NCBI GenBank assembly: GCA_963848175.1
Contig: CAWKCO010000012.1
Location: 1 to 64,000, forward strand
Length of the DNA: 64,000 nt
Source of the DNA: JAMZMI01 sp963848175
GTDB taxonomy: Bacteria > Bacteroidota > Bacteroidia > Cytophagales > Cyclobacteriaceae
Direction of reading: 5' to 3'
Shown here: positions 37,417 through 46,089 of the stretch, in pieces
Layout: each line of letters begins with the position of its first letter
Numbering within the stretch: the stretch's first letter is position 1
Translations under genes and position numbers: made by a program
Notes under the pieces: generated by a model
Told to the model about the DNA's origin: nothing
What the model saw: only the letters and a program-made list of their open reading frames with translations
Databases searched by the model: none

Positions 37417-37998
37417 ATGAATGAGTATCATGATTTATTCGAGTCTCATTTCGGACAATACGTATCTATCAAGGAAGATATTTTACAATTTTTAAATGAG
37501 GCATTCGCACAGAAAAGCTACACTTCTCGTGAAGTAATAGTTAAGGCAGGTGATGTTGAGCAATATTTTTGCTTCGTTGTGTCGGGTGTGCAGGCGCTCT
37601 ATTTAATAGATGGAAAAGGAGAGAAAGTAGTGCTGGGTTTTACATTCGAGGGCTCGGTCTCGGGGGTATATAATTCTTTTATTACCGGCGAATCATCACA
37701 ACTTTTTCTTGAAGCGCTCACCCCATCCACTTTGATCAGAATGCATAAAAGGGATTTTGATAAACTATTTGAGCTATACCCTGAATTTTTCAAATGGCGA
37801 GTTCATTTTATTGAACAGATCTCTTTCGGAAGAGGCAAGCGTGAAATGGAGTTTTTAACATTAACTGCAAAGGAACGTTTTGATATTTTCATGAAAAGGT
37901 GTCCTCCACAGCTTTTGACTATACCTCAGAAATATCTTGCCAGTTACCTCAACATGAAACCTGAGACTTTTAGCCGTATGCGAGCTTTAAATGATTAA
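37417..37998 (+). CDS. Crp/Fnr-family regulator
   Basis: The 193-residue protein has an N-terminal cyclic-nucleotide-binding jelly-roll (residues about 25-130: YTSREVIVKAGDVEQYFCFV, LGFTFEGSVSGVYNSFITGE). A C-terminal winged helix has LTAKERFDIFMKRCPP and the recognition region IPQKYLASYLNMKPETFSRMR. The cysteine cluster of FNR itself is absent, so it is not an oxygen-sensing iron-sulfur protein of the classical kind. An FNR-type box lies 21 bases after its stop. Confidence 0.9.
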   Translation: MNEYHDLFESHFGQYVSIKEDILQFLNEAFAQKSYTSREVIVKAGDVEQYFCFVVSGVQALYLIDGKGEKVVLGFTFEGSVSGVYNSFITGESSQLFLEALTPSTLIRMHKRDFDKLFELYPEFFKWRVHFIEQISFGRGKREMEFLTLTAKERFDIFMKRCPPQLLTIPQKYLASYLNMKPETFSRMRALND

Positions 37999-38018
37999 AA
38001 TTCATTTGAAGTCTTTTC

Positions 38019-38032
38019 TTGATCTGGATCAA
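38019..38032. promoter_or_regulatory. FNR/Crp-type box
   Basis: TTGATCTGGATCAA is an exact match to the textbook FNR pattern TTGAT-N4-ATCAA, extended by C and G on either side. It lies 51 bases ahead of the DinB-family start and just after the Crp/Fnr-family gene. As a hairpin it lacks a following T-tract on the plus strand, so a terminator is less likely. Confidence 0.6.
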
Positions 38033-38082
38033 GAAAAAGGGGGGGTGATATACGCATTTTTGTGTCATCAAATCAGAACGCA

Positions 38083-38652
38083 ATGAGCCAATTAGATAAA
38101 GTTTTAGAGAGATCGACGGAGGTGCGAAGTTTTATTGACAATGAAATAGCCTCCCTTACTAGTGAACAATTGAACTGGAAGGAAAATCTCAAGAAATGGT
38201 CGGTACTAGAGGTGCTGAGTCATCTCAATCAAGTGTATGAGCTGTATGCTCCTAAATTTGAACAGGCACTTAAACATGCAGCCAAAAGGGAATCTCAATC
38301 GATCAATGGCAAGAAACAAACCACCTTGCTAGGGCGTCTCTCGATTTATTCCATGCTTCCGAAGAAAAAGAAAAGAAGGTTTAAAATGACTACATTTGAT
38401 TTTTTTGAGCCTGTTTCCAATCCGAATCATCCCAATGAGACCATCAAGCGGTTTCTAAAAAACAAATCTCAATTTGAAGGGTTCATCACAAAATCAAAGT
38501 CATTGAATATTGAAGGGTTAAAAGTTTCGACTGCATTGGGCGAGAAGGTGAGGTTTTACATTCCCGAATGTTTTGAGTTTGTCATGGCTCATGAAGAGCG
38601 GCATATCGTTCAGATAGAGGAGCTTCTAGAAGCCATTCATTCAACTGCTTAA
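38083..38652 (+). CDS. DinB-family putative metal-dependent hydrolase
   Basis: The protein of about 189 residues (ATG 38083; an in-frame GTG lies at 38062) has the DinB/YfiT four-helix pattern. A histidine in VLEVLSHLNQVYELY and the pair EERHIVQIEELL near the C-terminus fit the three-histidine metal site, with the last helix MAHEERHIVQ the clearest. The family includes bacillithiol transferases and other thiol-related enzymes. The last 12 bases overlap the convergent hydroxylase gene. The Crp/Fnr-type box upstream suggests control by the adjacent regulator. Confidence 0.75.
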   Translation: MSQLDKVLERSTEVRSFIDNEIASLTSEQLNWKENLKKWSVLEVLSHLNQVYELYAPKFEQALKHAAKRESQSINGKKQTTLLGRLSIYSMLPKKKKRRFKMTTFDFFEPVSNPNHPNETIKRFLKNKSQFEGFITKSKSLNIEGLKVSTALGEKVRFYIPECFEFVMAHEERHIVQIEELLEAIHSTA

Positions 38653-39912
38653 TGCCGCTTCTTGGAGTTTTGCTATTTCACGAAAGTGAACCAAGGAAGA
38701 AATAATACTTGCTAAGAAAAAGTAAAATAGGGGGGACATAGAAGGGAGTGCATACAATTCACCCATAAGAAACCAATCACCTTGCACATACCAAACACCG
38801 ACGGATAAAAGAAAAACGATCCACTGACTGATCCATGCGACAGAAGACCGATCCATTAGTAAAGTCAGGCTAAAGATGCACGCTGTGATGAAAATGCCAT
38901 AGACAACAGCATTGGCAAAAGTGAGTGTTGCAATGTTGCTAAAAAGGTGCATCATCATCGCAAACACGAAGAGAAACTGAATCCATACCCAAATTTTAAG
39001 CGATAGGGACGATTGGGGATTGTATTTTTTATATTGATAGACATCAGAAATAGTGTCAACGGCATATCGTTCAGCTACATCTTTTGGTCGCCAACCCGTG
39101 GGCATAAACCATATTCGCATTTTGTCCCACCACGAATTTGCATAGAATGCATCTTTGATCAACTGCCAGAGATGAACAAAATTGATGATCACGGGATTCC
39201 AAGTTCTCACAGGGCGTTTTACTCCATAAACGGGAATTTCTGAATCCAGTTCTTCTTGAAAAGTACCAAAAAGCTTATCCCAAATAATGAAAATTTGAGA
39301 ATGATTTTTGTCCAAATAAATATCATTGATGGCATGATGAACACGGTGATGTGATGGAGTAACGATGATTTTCTCAAGAAAGCCCATTTTGCCAATAAGC
39401 TGAGTGTGATACCAATATTGAGCAAACAAGTGTATGGGAGCGACGACCACAATCACTTCTTCCGGCACACCGATGATTGCTGTTGGGATTAAGAATACGA
39501 CGAGTGTTCCAAATACCGTGGAGATGGATTGGCGCAAGGCACAAGCCAAGTTGAATTCCTCGCTGCTATGATGAATGATGTGCACATTCCAGAAGTAATT
39601 GACTTGGTGAGAAAGTCTATGATTCCAATAACCTGCAAAATCAAGTCCGATAAACGCGAGGATGTAGACCCACCACGTACTTTCGATGTGAAACAAACTT
39701 ACCTTACCTACAAGCCAATCATAAGAAATGATTACCAAAGTGAGTCCGAGTACATCTTTGATTACATTAGTTATGCCCGAGCAAAGACTGGAAAGCGTAT
39801 CCATGGAATGGATGACTTGTTTTTTTTGAGATTTGGCCACTAGCCATTCAATGAATAGGAGCGACATGAAGAAGGGAATGGCGTAATTCAGTATTGCAGC
39901 GTACTTTTCCAT
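38641..39912 (-). CDS. Fatty acid hydroxylase/sterol desaturase family membrane protein
   Basis: The 423-residue membrane di-iron enzyme has the histidine boxes HRLSH, HIIHHSSEE and HHRVHH, spaced as in the fatty acid hydroxylase superfamily. Several membrane segments surround them, and a C-terminal ~150-residue hydrophobic domain follows (SNIATLTFANAVVYGIFITA). ATG 39912 (MEKYAAILNYAIPFF) is preferred to an upstream in-frame start because it begins the first membrane helix. Family members hydroxylate or desaturate lipids, including sterols, ether lipids and carotenoids. The substrate is not known. Confidence 0.9.
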   Translation of the reverse strand: MEKYAAILNYAIPFFMSLLFIEWLVAKSQKKQVIHSMDTLSSLCSGITNVIKDVLGLTLVIISYDWLVGKVSLFHIESTWWVYILAFIGLDFAGYWNHRLSHQVNYFWNVHIIHHSSEEFNLACALRQSISTVFGTLVVFLIPTAIIGVPEEVIVVVAPIHLFAQYWYHTQLIGKMGFLEKIIVTPSHHRVHHAINDIYLDKNHSQIFIIWDKLFGTFQEELDSEIPVYGVKRPVRTWNPVIINFVHLWQLIKDAFYANSWWDKMRIWFMPTGWRPKDVAERYAVDTISDVYQYKKYNPQSSLSLKIWVWIQFLFVFAMMMHLFSNIATLTFANAVVYGIFITACIFSLTLLMDRSSVAWISQWIVFLLSVGVWYVQGDWFLMGELYALPSMSPLFYFFLASIISSLVHFREIAKLQEAALSS

Positions 39913-40038
39913 TATTGGGGTGTTTTGACTTTTCTCAAAGGCGGTGAAAAAGCAATTGTTTGAATGGTAATTTACCCATTCATCATTTAGTCTCAAAGTA
40001 AAGATTGTTGGGGTGTTATCTTTGATGAAAATGCGAGC

Positions 40039-40785
40039 ATGAAACAGGTTTACAATCAATATTCTGAGGAAGATTTTGAGGTCTGGGAAATCCTTTTTAG
40101 AAGGCAAATGACACAGCTGCCAGAGGTCGCAAGTGAAGCATTTCTTGACGGTTTGTTACGGGTGGATTTTAAGGAAGAGGAAATTCCTCGCTTTAGCGAA
40201 ACGGATAAAATATTAAGTAGTGAGACAGGCTGGCAGCTTGCTGTAGTCCCTGGGATCGTTCCTGATTACACTTTTTTTGAACTGATGTCCAACAAGTGTT
40301 TTCCGGCCACAACTTGGTTGAGGAAGAAAGTGCAGCTTGATTATCTAGAAGAGCCAGACATGTTTCACGATGTGTTCGCACATGTGCCACTATTGTCCAA
40401 TCAACCCTTTGTTGATTTTCTAGAGGAGCTCAGCAAGATCGGACTTGATTATGTGGGCGATGATTACGCAATAGAGTTGTTGTCGCGAGTATATTGGTTT
40501 ACGGTAGAGTTTGGGCTCATTCGAGAAAATGGTGAACTGAAAATCTATGGGGCTGGAATCTTATCCTCGGCTGGAGAGACTAAATACTGCTTGTCAGGAG
40601 CACCCCATTTGCATGAATTTGACATTCAGGAAATGCTGGATACACCTTACCGAAAGGATGTTTTTCAAACGGATTATTTTATCACTGCTTCTTATGAGCA
40701 ATTATTTCAAAGCATTCCCGATGTGAAGCGACTTTTGAGCGAAGCGGTGCAAAAAAGAAATGCCAAGGGAGTGACCGCTTCCTAG
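40039..40785 (+). CDS. phhA: Phenylalanine 4-monooxygenase
   Basis: The 248-residue enzyme hydroxylates phenylalanine to tyrosine using a pterin cofactor and O2. The non-heme iron is bound by the two histidines of DMFHDVFAHVPLL and the glutamate of YWFTVEFGLI. The substrate region PATTWLRK and GAGILSSAGETKY are present. It lacks the N-terminal regulatory ACT domain, as in bacterial forms. FolK, of the pterin pathway, lies 5 kb away but in another operon. It is upstream of hisH in the same direction. Confidence 0.94.
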   Translation: MKQVYNQYSEEDFEVWEILFRRQMTQLPEVASEAFLDGLLRVDFKEEEIPRFSETDKILSSETGWQLAVVPGIVPDYTFFELMSNKCFPATTWLRKKVQLDYLEEPDMFHDVFAHVPLLSNQPFVDFLEELSKIGLDYVGDDYAIELLSRVYWFTVEFGLIRENGELKIYGAGILSSAGETKYCLSGAPHLHEFDIQEMLDTPYRKDVFQTDYFITASYEQLFQSIPDVKRLLSEAVQKRNAKGVTAS

Positions 40786-40793
40786 AAGGTGCA

Positions 40794-40801
40794 TAACTTT
40801 G
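40794..40801 (+). promoter_or_regulatory. Possible -7 element for the his operon
   Basis: TAACTTTG matches TAnnTTTG and lies 50 bases upstream of hisH, just after the phhA stop codon. A leader hairpin follows it. Confidence 0.4.
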
Positions 40802-40810
40802 CGGAATGAT

Positions 40811-40840
40811 AGGGCTGTGGCTTGGGTTGCAGCCTTTTTT
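40811..40840 (+). terminator. Hairpin with T-tract between phhA and hisH
   Basis: AGGGCTG (40811-40817) pairs with CAGCCTT (40830-40836) with one G-T wobble and a 12-base loop, followed by TTTTTTATTTT. It could terminate phhA transcripts or, if the -7 element at 40794 is used, act as a leader attenuator of the his genes. Confidence 0.55.
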
Positions 40841-40851
40841 ATTTTGAAAGA

Positions 40852-41444
40852 ATGAAAGTAGCAATAGTAAAATACAATGCGGGCAATATCCAATCGGTCA
40901 AGTTTGCCTTGAGCAGGTTGGGGGTGGAAGAGCCGATCTTGACAGATGATCCTGACGAAATCAGGTCTGCGGATAAGATTATTTTCCCTGGACAGGGCGA
41001 AGCGAGTACCGCTATGAAAAGCTTGAGAGAAGCAGGTTTGATCGATGTTCTGAAAAACTTTAATCAGCCATTTTTGGGTGTGTGCTTGGGTATGCAACTG
41101 ATGTGTGCGCATACAGAAGAAAATGACACGGATTGTATAGGCATCATTCCTGAGACGGGTAGTTCGTTTTCAAAATGTGCCTGGAATCAAAGTGCCGCAT
41201 ATGGGTTGGAACAATATCTCTGATTTGAAATCACCGATTTTTGCAGGGAATAGAAAATGATAGCTACATCTATTTTGTGCACAGCTATTACGTGCCAAAA
41301 TGCGAGCAAACCATTGCTACGTGCGATTATACTTTGCCATTTAGTGCAGCGATACAAAAAGATAATTATTACGCCGTGCAAGCACACCCTGAGAAGAGTG
41401 CTGATACAGGGATGAAAATATTAGAGAATTTTTTAAAGCTATGA
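40852..41444 (+). CDS. hisH: Imidazole glycerol phosphate synthase, glutaminase subunit, two frameshifts
   Basis: HisH hydrolyses glutamine and channels ammonia to HisF in histidine synthesis. The class I amidotransferase nucleophile is the Cys of FLGVCLGMQLM; the catalytic pair is His and Glu in YYAVQAHPEKS. The oxyanion region PGQGEAS and KVPHMGWNNI are present. Extra bases near 41161 and 41250 break the frame. Natural length is about 196 residues. It is the first of four his genes here, and its stop lies one base ahead of hisA. Confidence 0.93.
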
Positions 41445-41445
41445 G

Positions 41446-42163
41446 ATGGACATTATTCCAGCGATAGATATCATAGGCGGCAAATGTGTGCGCCTGACCA
41501 AGGGTGATTACAATCAGATGAAAACCTATGCCGATGATCCTTTGGAGGTGGCCAAGAACTTTGAAGATGCCGGAATCAAGCGCCTGCATGTGGTGGATTT
41601 GGATGGAGCTAAGGCCAGTCATGTGGTGAATTTGGAGGTGTTGAATCGGATTGCTTCTAACACAAACTTGCATGTGGATTTTGGTGGCGGAGTGAAAACC
41701 AGAGAGGATTTGGATAAGGCTTTTGGATGCTGGAGCTAAGCAGGTGACGGCAGGCAGTATTGCTGCGAAAAATCCTGCTTTGGTAAAAGAGTGGATATAA
41801 GGAGTTTGGCGCGGATAAAATCATTTTGGGTGCAGATGTACTCAATGAAAAAGTGATGGTGTCGGGCTGGCAAGAATCTTCTGGTTTAGATTTGTTTGAA
41901 TACTTGGAAGACTATACTGCTCATGGCATTGGAGAAGTGATTTGCACGGATATCTCAAAAGACGGAGCGCTCCAAGGACCTTCGTTTGATTTGTACAATA
42001 AAATTTTAAAGCAATTTCCTTCATTGAAACTTATTGCCAGTGGAGGAGTGAGTGTGTATGAAGATTTGGAAGCAATTGAGAGACGAATAAATTGAGTGGA
42101 GCGATTGTAGGTAAGGCTTTTTATGAAGGAAGGATTAGTTTGGAACAGTTAGCTGGATTTTGA
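41446..42163 (+). CDS. hisA: ProFAR isomerase, three frameshifts
   Basis: HisA is the (beta/alpha)8 isomerase that converts ProFAR to PRFAR. Visible motifs are MDIIPAIDIIGGKCVRL (catalytic Asp8), HVVDLDGAKA, HVDFGGGVKTREDL, AAKNPALV, and ICTDISKDGALQGPSFDLY with the second catalytic Asp. The C-terminal phosphate loops are ASGGVSVYEDL and GAIVGKAFYEG. Frame changes are needed near 41725, 41801 and 42085; the first two fit one extra base. Natural length is about 238 residues. Confidence 0.93.
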
Positions 42164-42164
42164 T

Positions 42165-42926
42165 ATGCTTACAAAAAGAATAATCCCTTGTTTGGATGTG
42201 AAGGATGGTCGCACGGTAAAGGGTGTCAATTTTGTGGAGTTGAGAGATGCAGGTGATCCTGTGGAGCTGGCGGAGCGATATGCCAAAGAAGGTGCAGACG
42301 AACTTGTCTTCTTGGATATTTCTGCCACATTGGAGAAAAGAAAAACACTGGTCGACCTAGTGAAAAGTGTAGCAGCAACAGTTCATATTCCCTTTACTGT
42401 AGGCGGAGGAATCAGCTCTGTGAGTGACGTGAAAGCGCTACTGGATGCTGGAGCTGATAAAGTTTCAGTCAATTCTGCTGCGGTGAAAAATCCAGATTTA
42501 GTAAATGAAATGGCCAAAGAATTCGGGTCACAGTGCATCGTGGTGGCGATAGATTCTCGACATGTTAAATGGAGAGGATATTGTGCATACACATGGAGGC
42601 ACCAAACCCACTGAGCTCAGAACTTTGGCTTGGGCGCAAGAAGTGGAGAGAAGAGGTGCAGGGGAGATTTTGCTAACTTCCATGGATCATGATGGCACAA
42701 AGGCTGGTTTTGCACTTGGAATTGACCAAGCAACTTTCCGAAACGCTTAACGATTCCAGTGATTGCTTCTGGAGGTGGGGGCACAGAACAACATTTTCAG
42801 GATATATTTGCCGACGGAAAAGCGGATGCCGCTTTGGCAGCAAGTATTTTTCATTACAAAGAAGTGGAAATCGGTCATTTGAAACGCGGTTTAAGCGAAA
42901 AGAATATCCCGATGAGAATTAAGTAG
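42165..42926 (+). CDS. hisF: Imidazole glycerol phosphate synthase, cyclase subunit, three frameshifts
   Basis: HisF forms imidazole glycerol phosphate and AICAR from PRFAR with ammonia supplied by HisH. Its motifs are LTKRIIPCLDVKDGRTVKGV (catalytic Asp), ELVFLDISATLEKRKT, PFTVGGGISSVSDV, DKVSVNSAAV, ILLTSMDHDGTKAGF (second Asp) and IPVIASGGGGTEQHF. Extra bases near 42557, 42722 and 42750 break it. The end is KNIPMRIK at the TAG at 42924. Natural length is about 252 residues. Confidence 0.93.
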
Positions 42927-42976
42927 CCTTTGGTTATACAACTTTTACCACGGTTATAAAATATTAGACGAGAAGA

Positions 42977-43579
42977 ATGGATTTGGATTTTGAAAAAGGA
43001 GAGGGGCTGATACCAGCAATTATACAAGACGATATCACTGGTAAAGTGCTGATGCTGGGCTATATGAATGAGGCATCTCTGGCCGAAACAGAAAAATCAG
43101 GTAAGGTGACCTTTTATAGCCGAAGCAAAAATCGCTTGTGGACGAAAGGGGAGACGTCAGGCAATTTCCTTTTTGTGAAAGAAATCAAAGCTGATTGTGA
43201 TAAAGATACGCTTTTGATCAAAGCCAATCCAGTAGGGCCAGCTTGCCATACAGGTGCTGATACTTGTTTCAATGAAACCAATTCAGTGATCCTATCTCAT
43301 TCTTCAATCACTTGACTGCAGGTTATTGAAGAACGAAAAAATAGTACTCCTGACTGCATCATACACAAGTAGTCTTATTTGCCAAAGGCGTGAACAAAGT
43401 AGCTCAAAAAGTAGGAGAAGAGGCTGTGGAAGTGGTTATCGAGGCAATGGATAATAATATTGACTTGCTTAAAAGTGAGTCAGCGGATTTACTTTTCCAC
43501 TTGATGGTATTGCTCGCCCACAAGAACCTAACGCTCAAAGGATGTGGTAGAGGTGCTAGAGAAAAGACACAAAAAGTAA
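42977..43579 (+). CDS. hisIE: Bifunctional PR-AMP cyclohydrolase/PR-ATP pyrophosphatase, five frameshifts
   Basis: The HisI half has VLMLGYMNEASL, GEVTF-type GKVTFYSRSKNRLWTKGETS and the zinc-site sequence DCDKDTLLI, GPACHTGADTCF. The HisE half has SSLFAKGVNKVAQKVGEEAV, ADLLFHLMVLL and KDVVEVLEKRH. Frame changes are needed near 43287, 43321, 43357, 43377 and 43540; four fit one extra base. The true stop is TAA at 43577, two bases from the convergent PLP enzyme. Natural length is about 199 residues, normal for the fusion. It performs steps 2 and 3 of histidine synthesis. Confidence 0.9.
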
Positions 43580-43580
43580 A

Positions 43581-44635
43581 TCAACCCAATATTTCTATTA
43601 GCCTGTCGATATCCTCGGTGGTATTGTAAAAATGAGGTGAGACTCGAATGGCCTCTGTTTGATTGGAGGTCTGAATTTTCGCTTTAGTGAGCTTTTGATA
43701 CTCTTCTTCAGAGGCTGAAAAAGATAGAATACTGGATCGCGAAGGGTGATCCCAAAACGTCCTCCCAGAAGATTGTAATTTCTCTTTTAAATATTCGGAA
43801 AGTAAGGTGTTGTGCTTTTTGATGTTTTGAATACCTACTTTTTCAATCAGATTGAGTCCTTCTCCAAGTGCGGCGACATTCATATAAGTAGCATTGCCCA
43901 CTTCGAGACTTGCAGGCCTCAGGTTGAATCATTCCTTTTGAGTCAAAACCGCTGTTCCAACCACGCATTGGTTTGAGAAACGGAAGTAAATCCTCTGACA
44001 CATAACCAATAGCAACACCATATCCTGCCATCAACCATTTGAATCCACTGGCAAGGAAAATGCACGAAACCTTAGGGTCAATTTTAAAAGGGATAGCTCC
44101 CAATCCTTGCGTGCCATCCAAAATGAGATAATGATTCTTAGTCTTGCAGAGATCAAAAACCAAGTTGAGGTCGAGCTCAAACCCGTCAGCAGATTGAATC
44201 CAGCTTGCAGATAAAATCTGATTTGGCTCTGAAAGCACACTTTCTAGTTCAGTAGTAAAAGTCTGAGGATTTATAGTCCAAATACTTGACGTCAAAGCCA
44301 TGAGGTTCCCAAGTGATTCTCACAGAAGGAAAATCGCCTGTGAGGCATACAACTTTTCGTTTGGGTAGATATTGTGCAGCGAGATTATAGCCAAGCGAGA
44401 CATTGGGCAAAAAGAATGTATTCTTAGCTTCACACTCCATAAGCTCCGCTGCATTTTGTCTTGTGCTTTCATATAGCTCAGACCATTCCTGAAAATTCCA
44501 GCTGCCATGAGTACTCACATGCTCCAAAAAACGCTTTTGAACCTCAACCACCGACTTTGGTAGCGCACAGTAGCGTGCTGTGTTTAAGTAGGTGTATTCT
44601 GAAAGGATTGGAAATTCGTCGCGAGAGATGATCAA
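43581..44635 (-). CDS. Class V aminotransferase (cysteine desulfurase-like), two frameshifts
   Basis: The fold-type I PLP enzyme has an N-terminus of ISRDEFPILSEYTYLNTA. The PLP-binding Asp is in YLILDGTQGLGAIPF, and the Schiff-base Lys is in FLASGFKWLMAGYG. The C-terminus has EAIRVSPHFYNTTEDIDRL. Extra bases near 44285 and 43895 break the frame. Natural length is about 350 residues. The SufS/NifS catalytic cysteine loop is not evident, so kynureninase-, isopenicillin epimerase- or desulfurase-like roles remain open. It is convergent with hisIE. Confidence 0.8.
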
Positions 44636-44668
44636 AGGTTGAGCATTTAAATGATAGATGAAAGACTT

Positions 44669-45425
44669 CTAAGCGCTAAAGAACCAAAGTTTTATTGCCA
44701 ATCCAAGTACAGTGACGACCATTATTAGCCGAATCCATTTGTCGTCTTTACCAACCGACCACCTACTGGCGATCCATCCACCAGCGGCATTTCCTGCTGC
44801 CAGCGTAAGCCCATAATCCCACCTGATTTGATCTTCCCACCAAAAGATGGCTAGCGCGATAAGCGTGTAGCAAGTAATAACAAAAGCTTTTATACTGTTG
44901 GTTTTAGCCATATCTAGACCATGAATTCCTGTGAGCGTAGCAATCATCAAGTAAGCCTACGCCCGCTTGAATAAAGCCCCCGTAGATGCCTAGAAAGAAA
45001 AAAATGATGATGCTTGCAACAGTGTTTTTGGTCGTAAAAGATTCAGCTATTTCCCTTTTTGCTAGATAAGGTTTAAATACCGTCAGCGTGATCACAACTA
45101 CCATGACTATGGCCAAAATCCTATTGAAGAGATGGCTCTCGATATCCATGGCGAAATAAGCCCCGATCACACAGCCAACAAAGGCGGAAATGGAAACCCA
45201 AATAGAATAAGGGTACACCGAAATACCTTTGCTTTTGAAACCACCCACAGCCACAATACTTGATAGAAAAACGCCAATTCTGTTGGATGCGTTGGCCTCC
45301 GACGAAGGAAGTCCAAGAAAGATGAATAGGGGCAGGGTGATCAGCGACCCTCCGCCAGCGAGCGTGTTGATTATTCCAGTAAAGAGTCCAGCCGCTAAAA
45401 GCAGTACCGCATCAATCCATGTCAT
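44669..45425 (-). CDS. TauE/SafE-family permease, one frameshift
   Basis: This is an eight-segment membrane protein of the TauE/SafE (DUF81) family, with the first repeat motif AGLFTGIINTLAGGGSLITL and the second GIYGGFIQAGVG. The frame breaks near 44945, after which a separate piece continues MIATLTGIHGLDMAKTNSIK. Natural length is about 252 residues. Members export or import sulfonates, sulfite or related anions; the substrate is unknown. Its start overlaps the end of folK by 4 bases. Confidence 0.85.
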
Positions 45426-45919
45426 ATCAAAATTTCTATATCAGATGGTTTGCAGGTTAATGTGTCTTTGCAAGCTTCTAAGAGTTCTTTTTGCGTAAGC
45501 AGAAGAGCAGGGTGCGTTTCATTTGCAGCCAATTCCACCAGTGGGATCAATGTAAAACGACGGTCAGGAATGCCTGCATGAGGAATGGTTAGTTGGTTTG
45601 TAGATATTTCTAAATTGTCATAGTAAAGAATGTCAATATCGATAACTCGCTCACCCCATTTTTCAATACGTTCTCGTCCCATTTCTGTTTCTATTTCTTG
45701 GCATGTATCTAAAAGTTTTTCGGGAGTCAGTAGGGTGTCCACTCTTACGACCATATTTAGAAACCAGCCTTGATCTTCTTTTCCCCAAGGAGCCGTCTCG
45801 TACACGGATGAATAATCCACGACGAAAATCTCACCATTATTGATAAGTTCTAATGCAGTATTTAAATTTTCGGCTTTGTCGCCAAGGTTGGTTCCTAATA
45901 GAAGAAAGATGCCCTTCAT
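45422..45919 (-). CDS. folK: HPPK, 6-hydroxymethyl-dihydropterin pyrophosphokinase
   Basis: The 165-residue enzyme transfers pyrophosphate from ATP to 6-hydroxymethyl-dihydropterin in folate synthesis. The N-terminal LLLGTNLGDKAENL, the pterin loop YETAPWGKEDQGWFLNM, and the signature ERIEKWGERVIDIDILYYDN with the magnesium-binding DIDI pair are present, then IPHAGIPDRRFTLIPLVELA. It is upstream of the TauE gene with a 4-base overlap. Confidence 0.95.
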   Translation of the reverse strand: MKGIFLLLGTNLGDKAENLNTALELINNGEIFVVDYSSVYETAPWGKEDQGWFLNMVVRVDTLLTPEKLLDTCQEIETEMGRERIEKWGERVIDIDILYYDNLEISTNQLTIPHAGIPDRRFTLIPLVELAANETHPALLLTQKELLEACKDTLTCKPSDIEILI

Positions 45920-46089
45920 AATATGATGGTGGTTATGAATTAGATTAGGAGCAGTGAGTCGAAAGAATTTTGAGAATTTGAAAGTTAAACACGCCTTTAA
46001 TCCTTAATTTCAAACAAAATGCATAACAAATGGTGTTAACTTCGTCCCATTAATTTTGACGTGTAAATTAAATCTAATATTTATATCCA

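Noticed and set aside
38018..38042. Reading the FNR-type box as an intrinsic terminator of the Crp/Fnr gene
   Set aside because: The loop is only two bases and the plus-strand exit is A- and G-rich rather than T-rich.
40852..43579. Programmed ribosomal frameshifting in the his genes
   Set aside because: Thirteen changes in four genes with no consistent slippery heptamer; single-base sequence errors explain them better.
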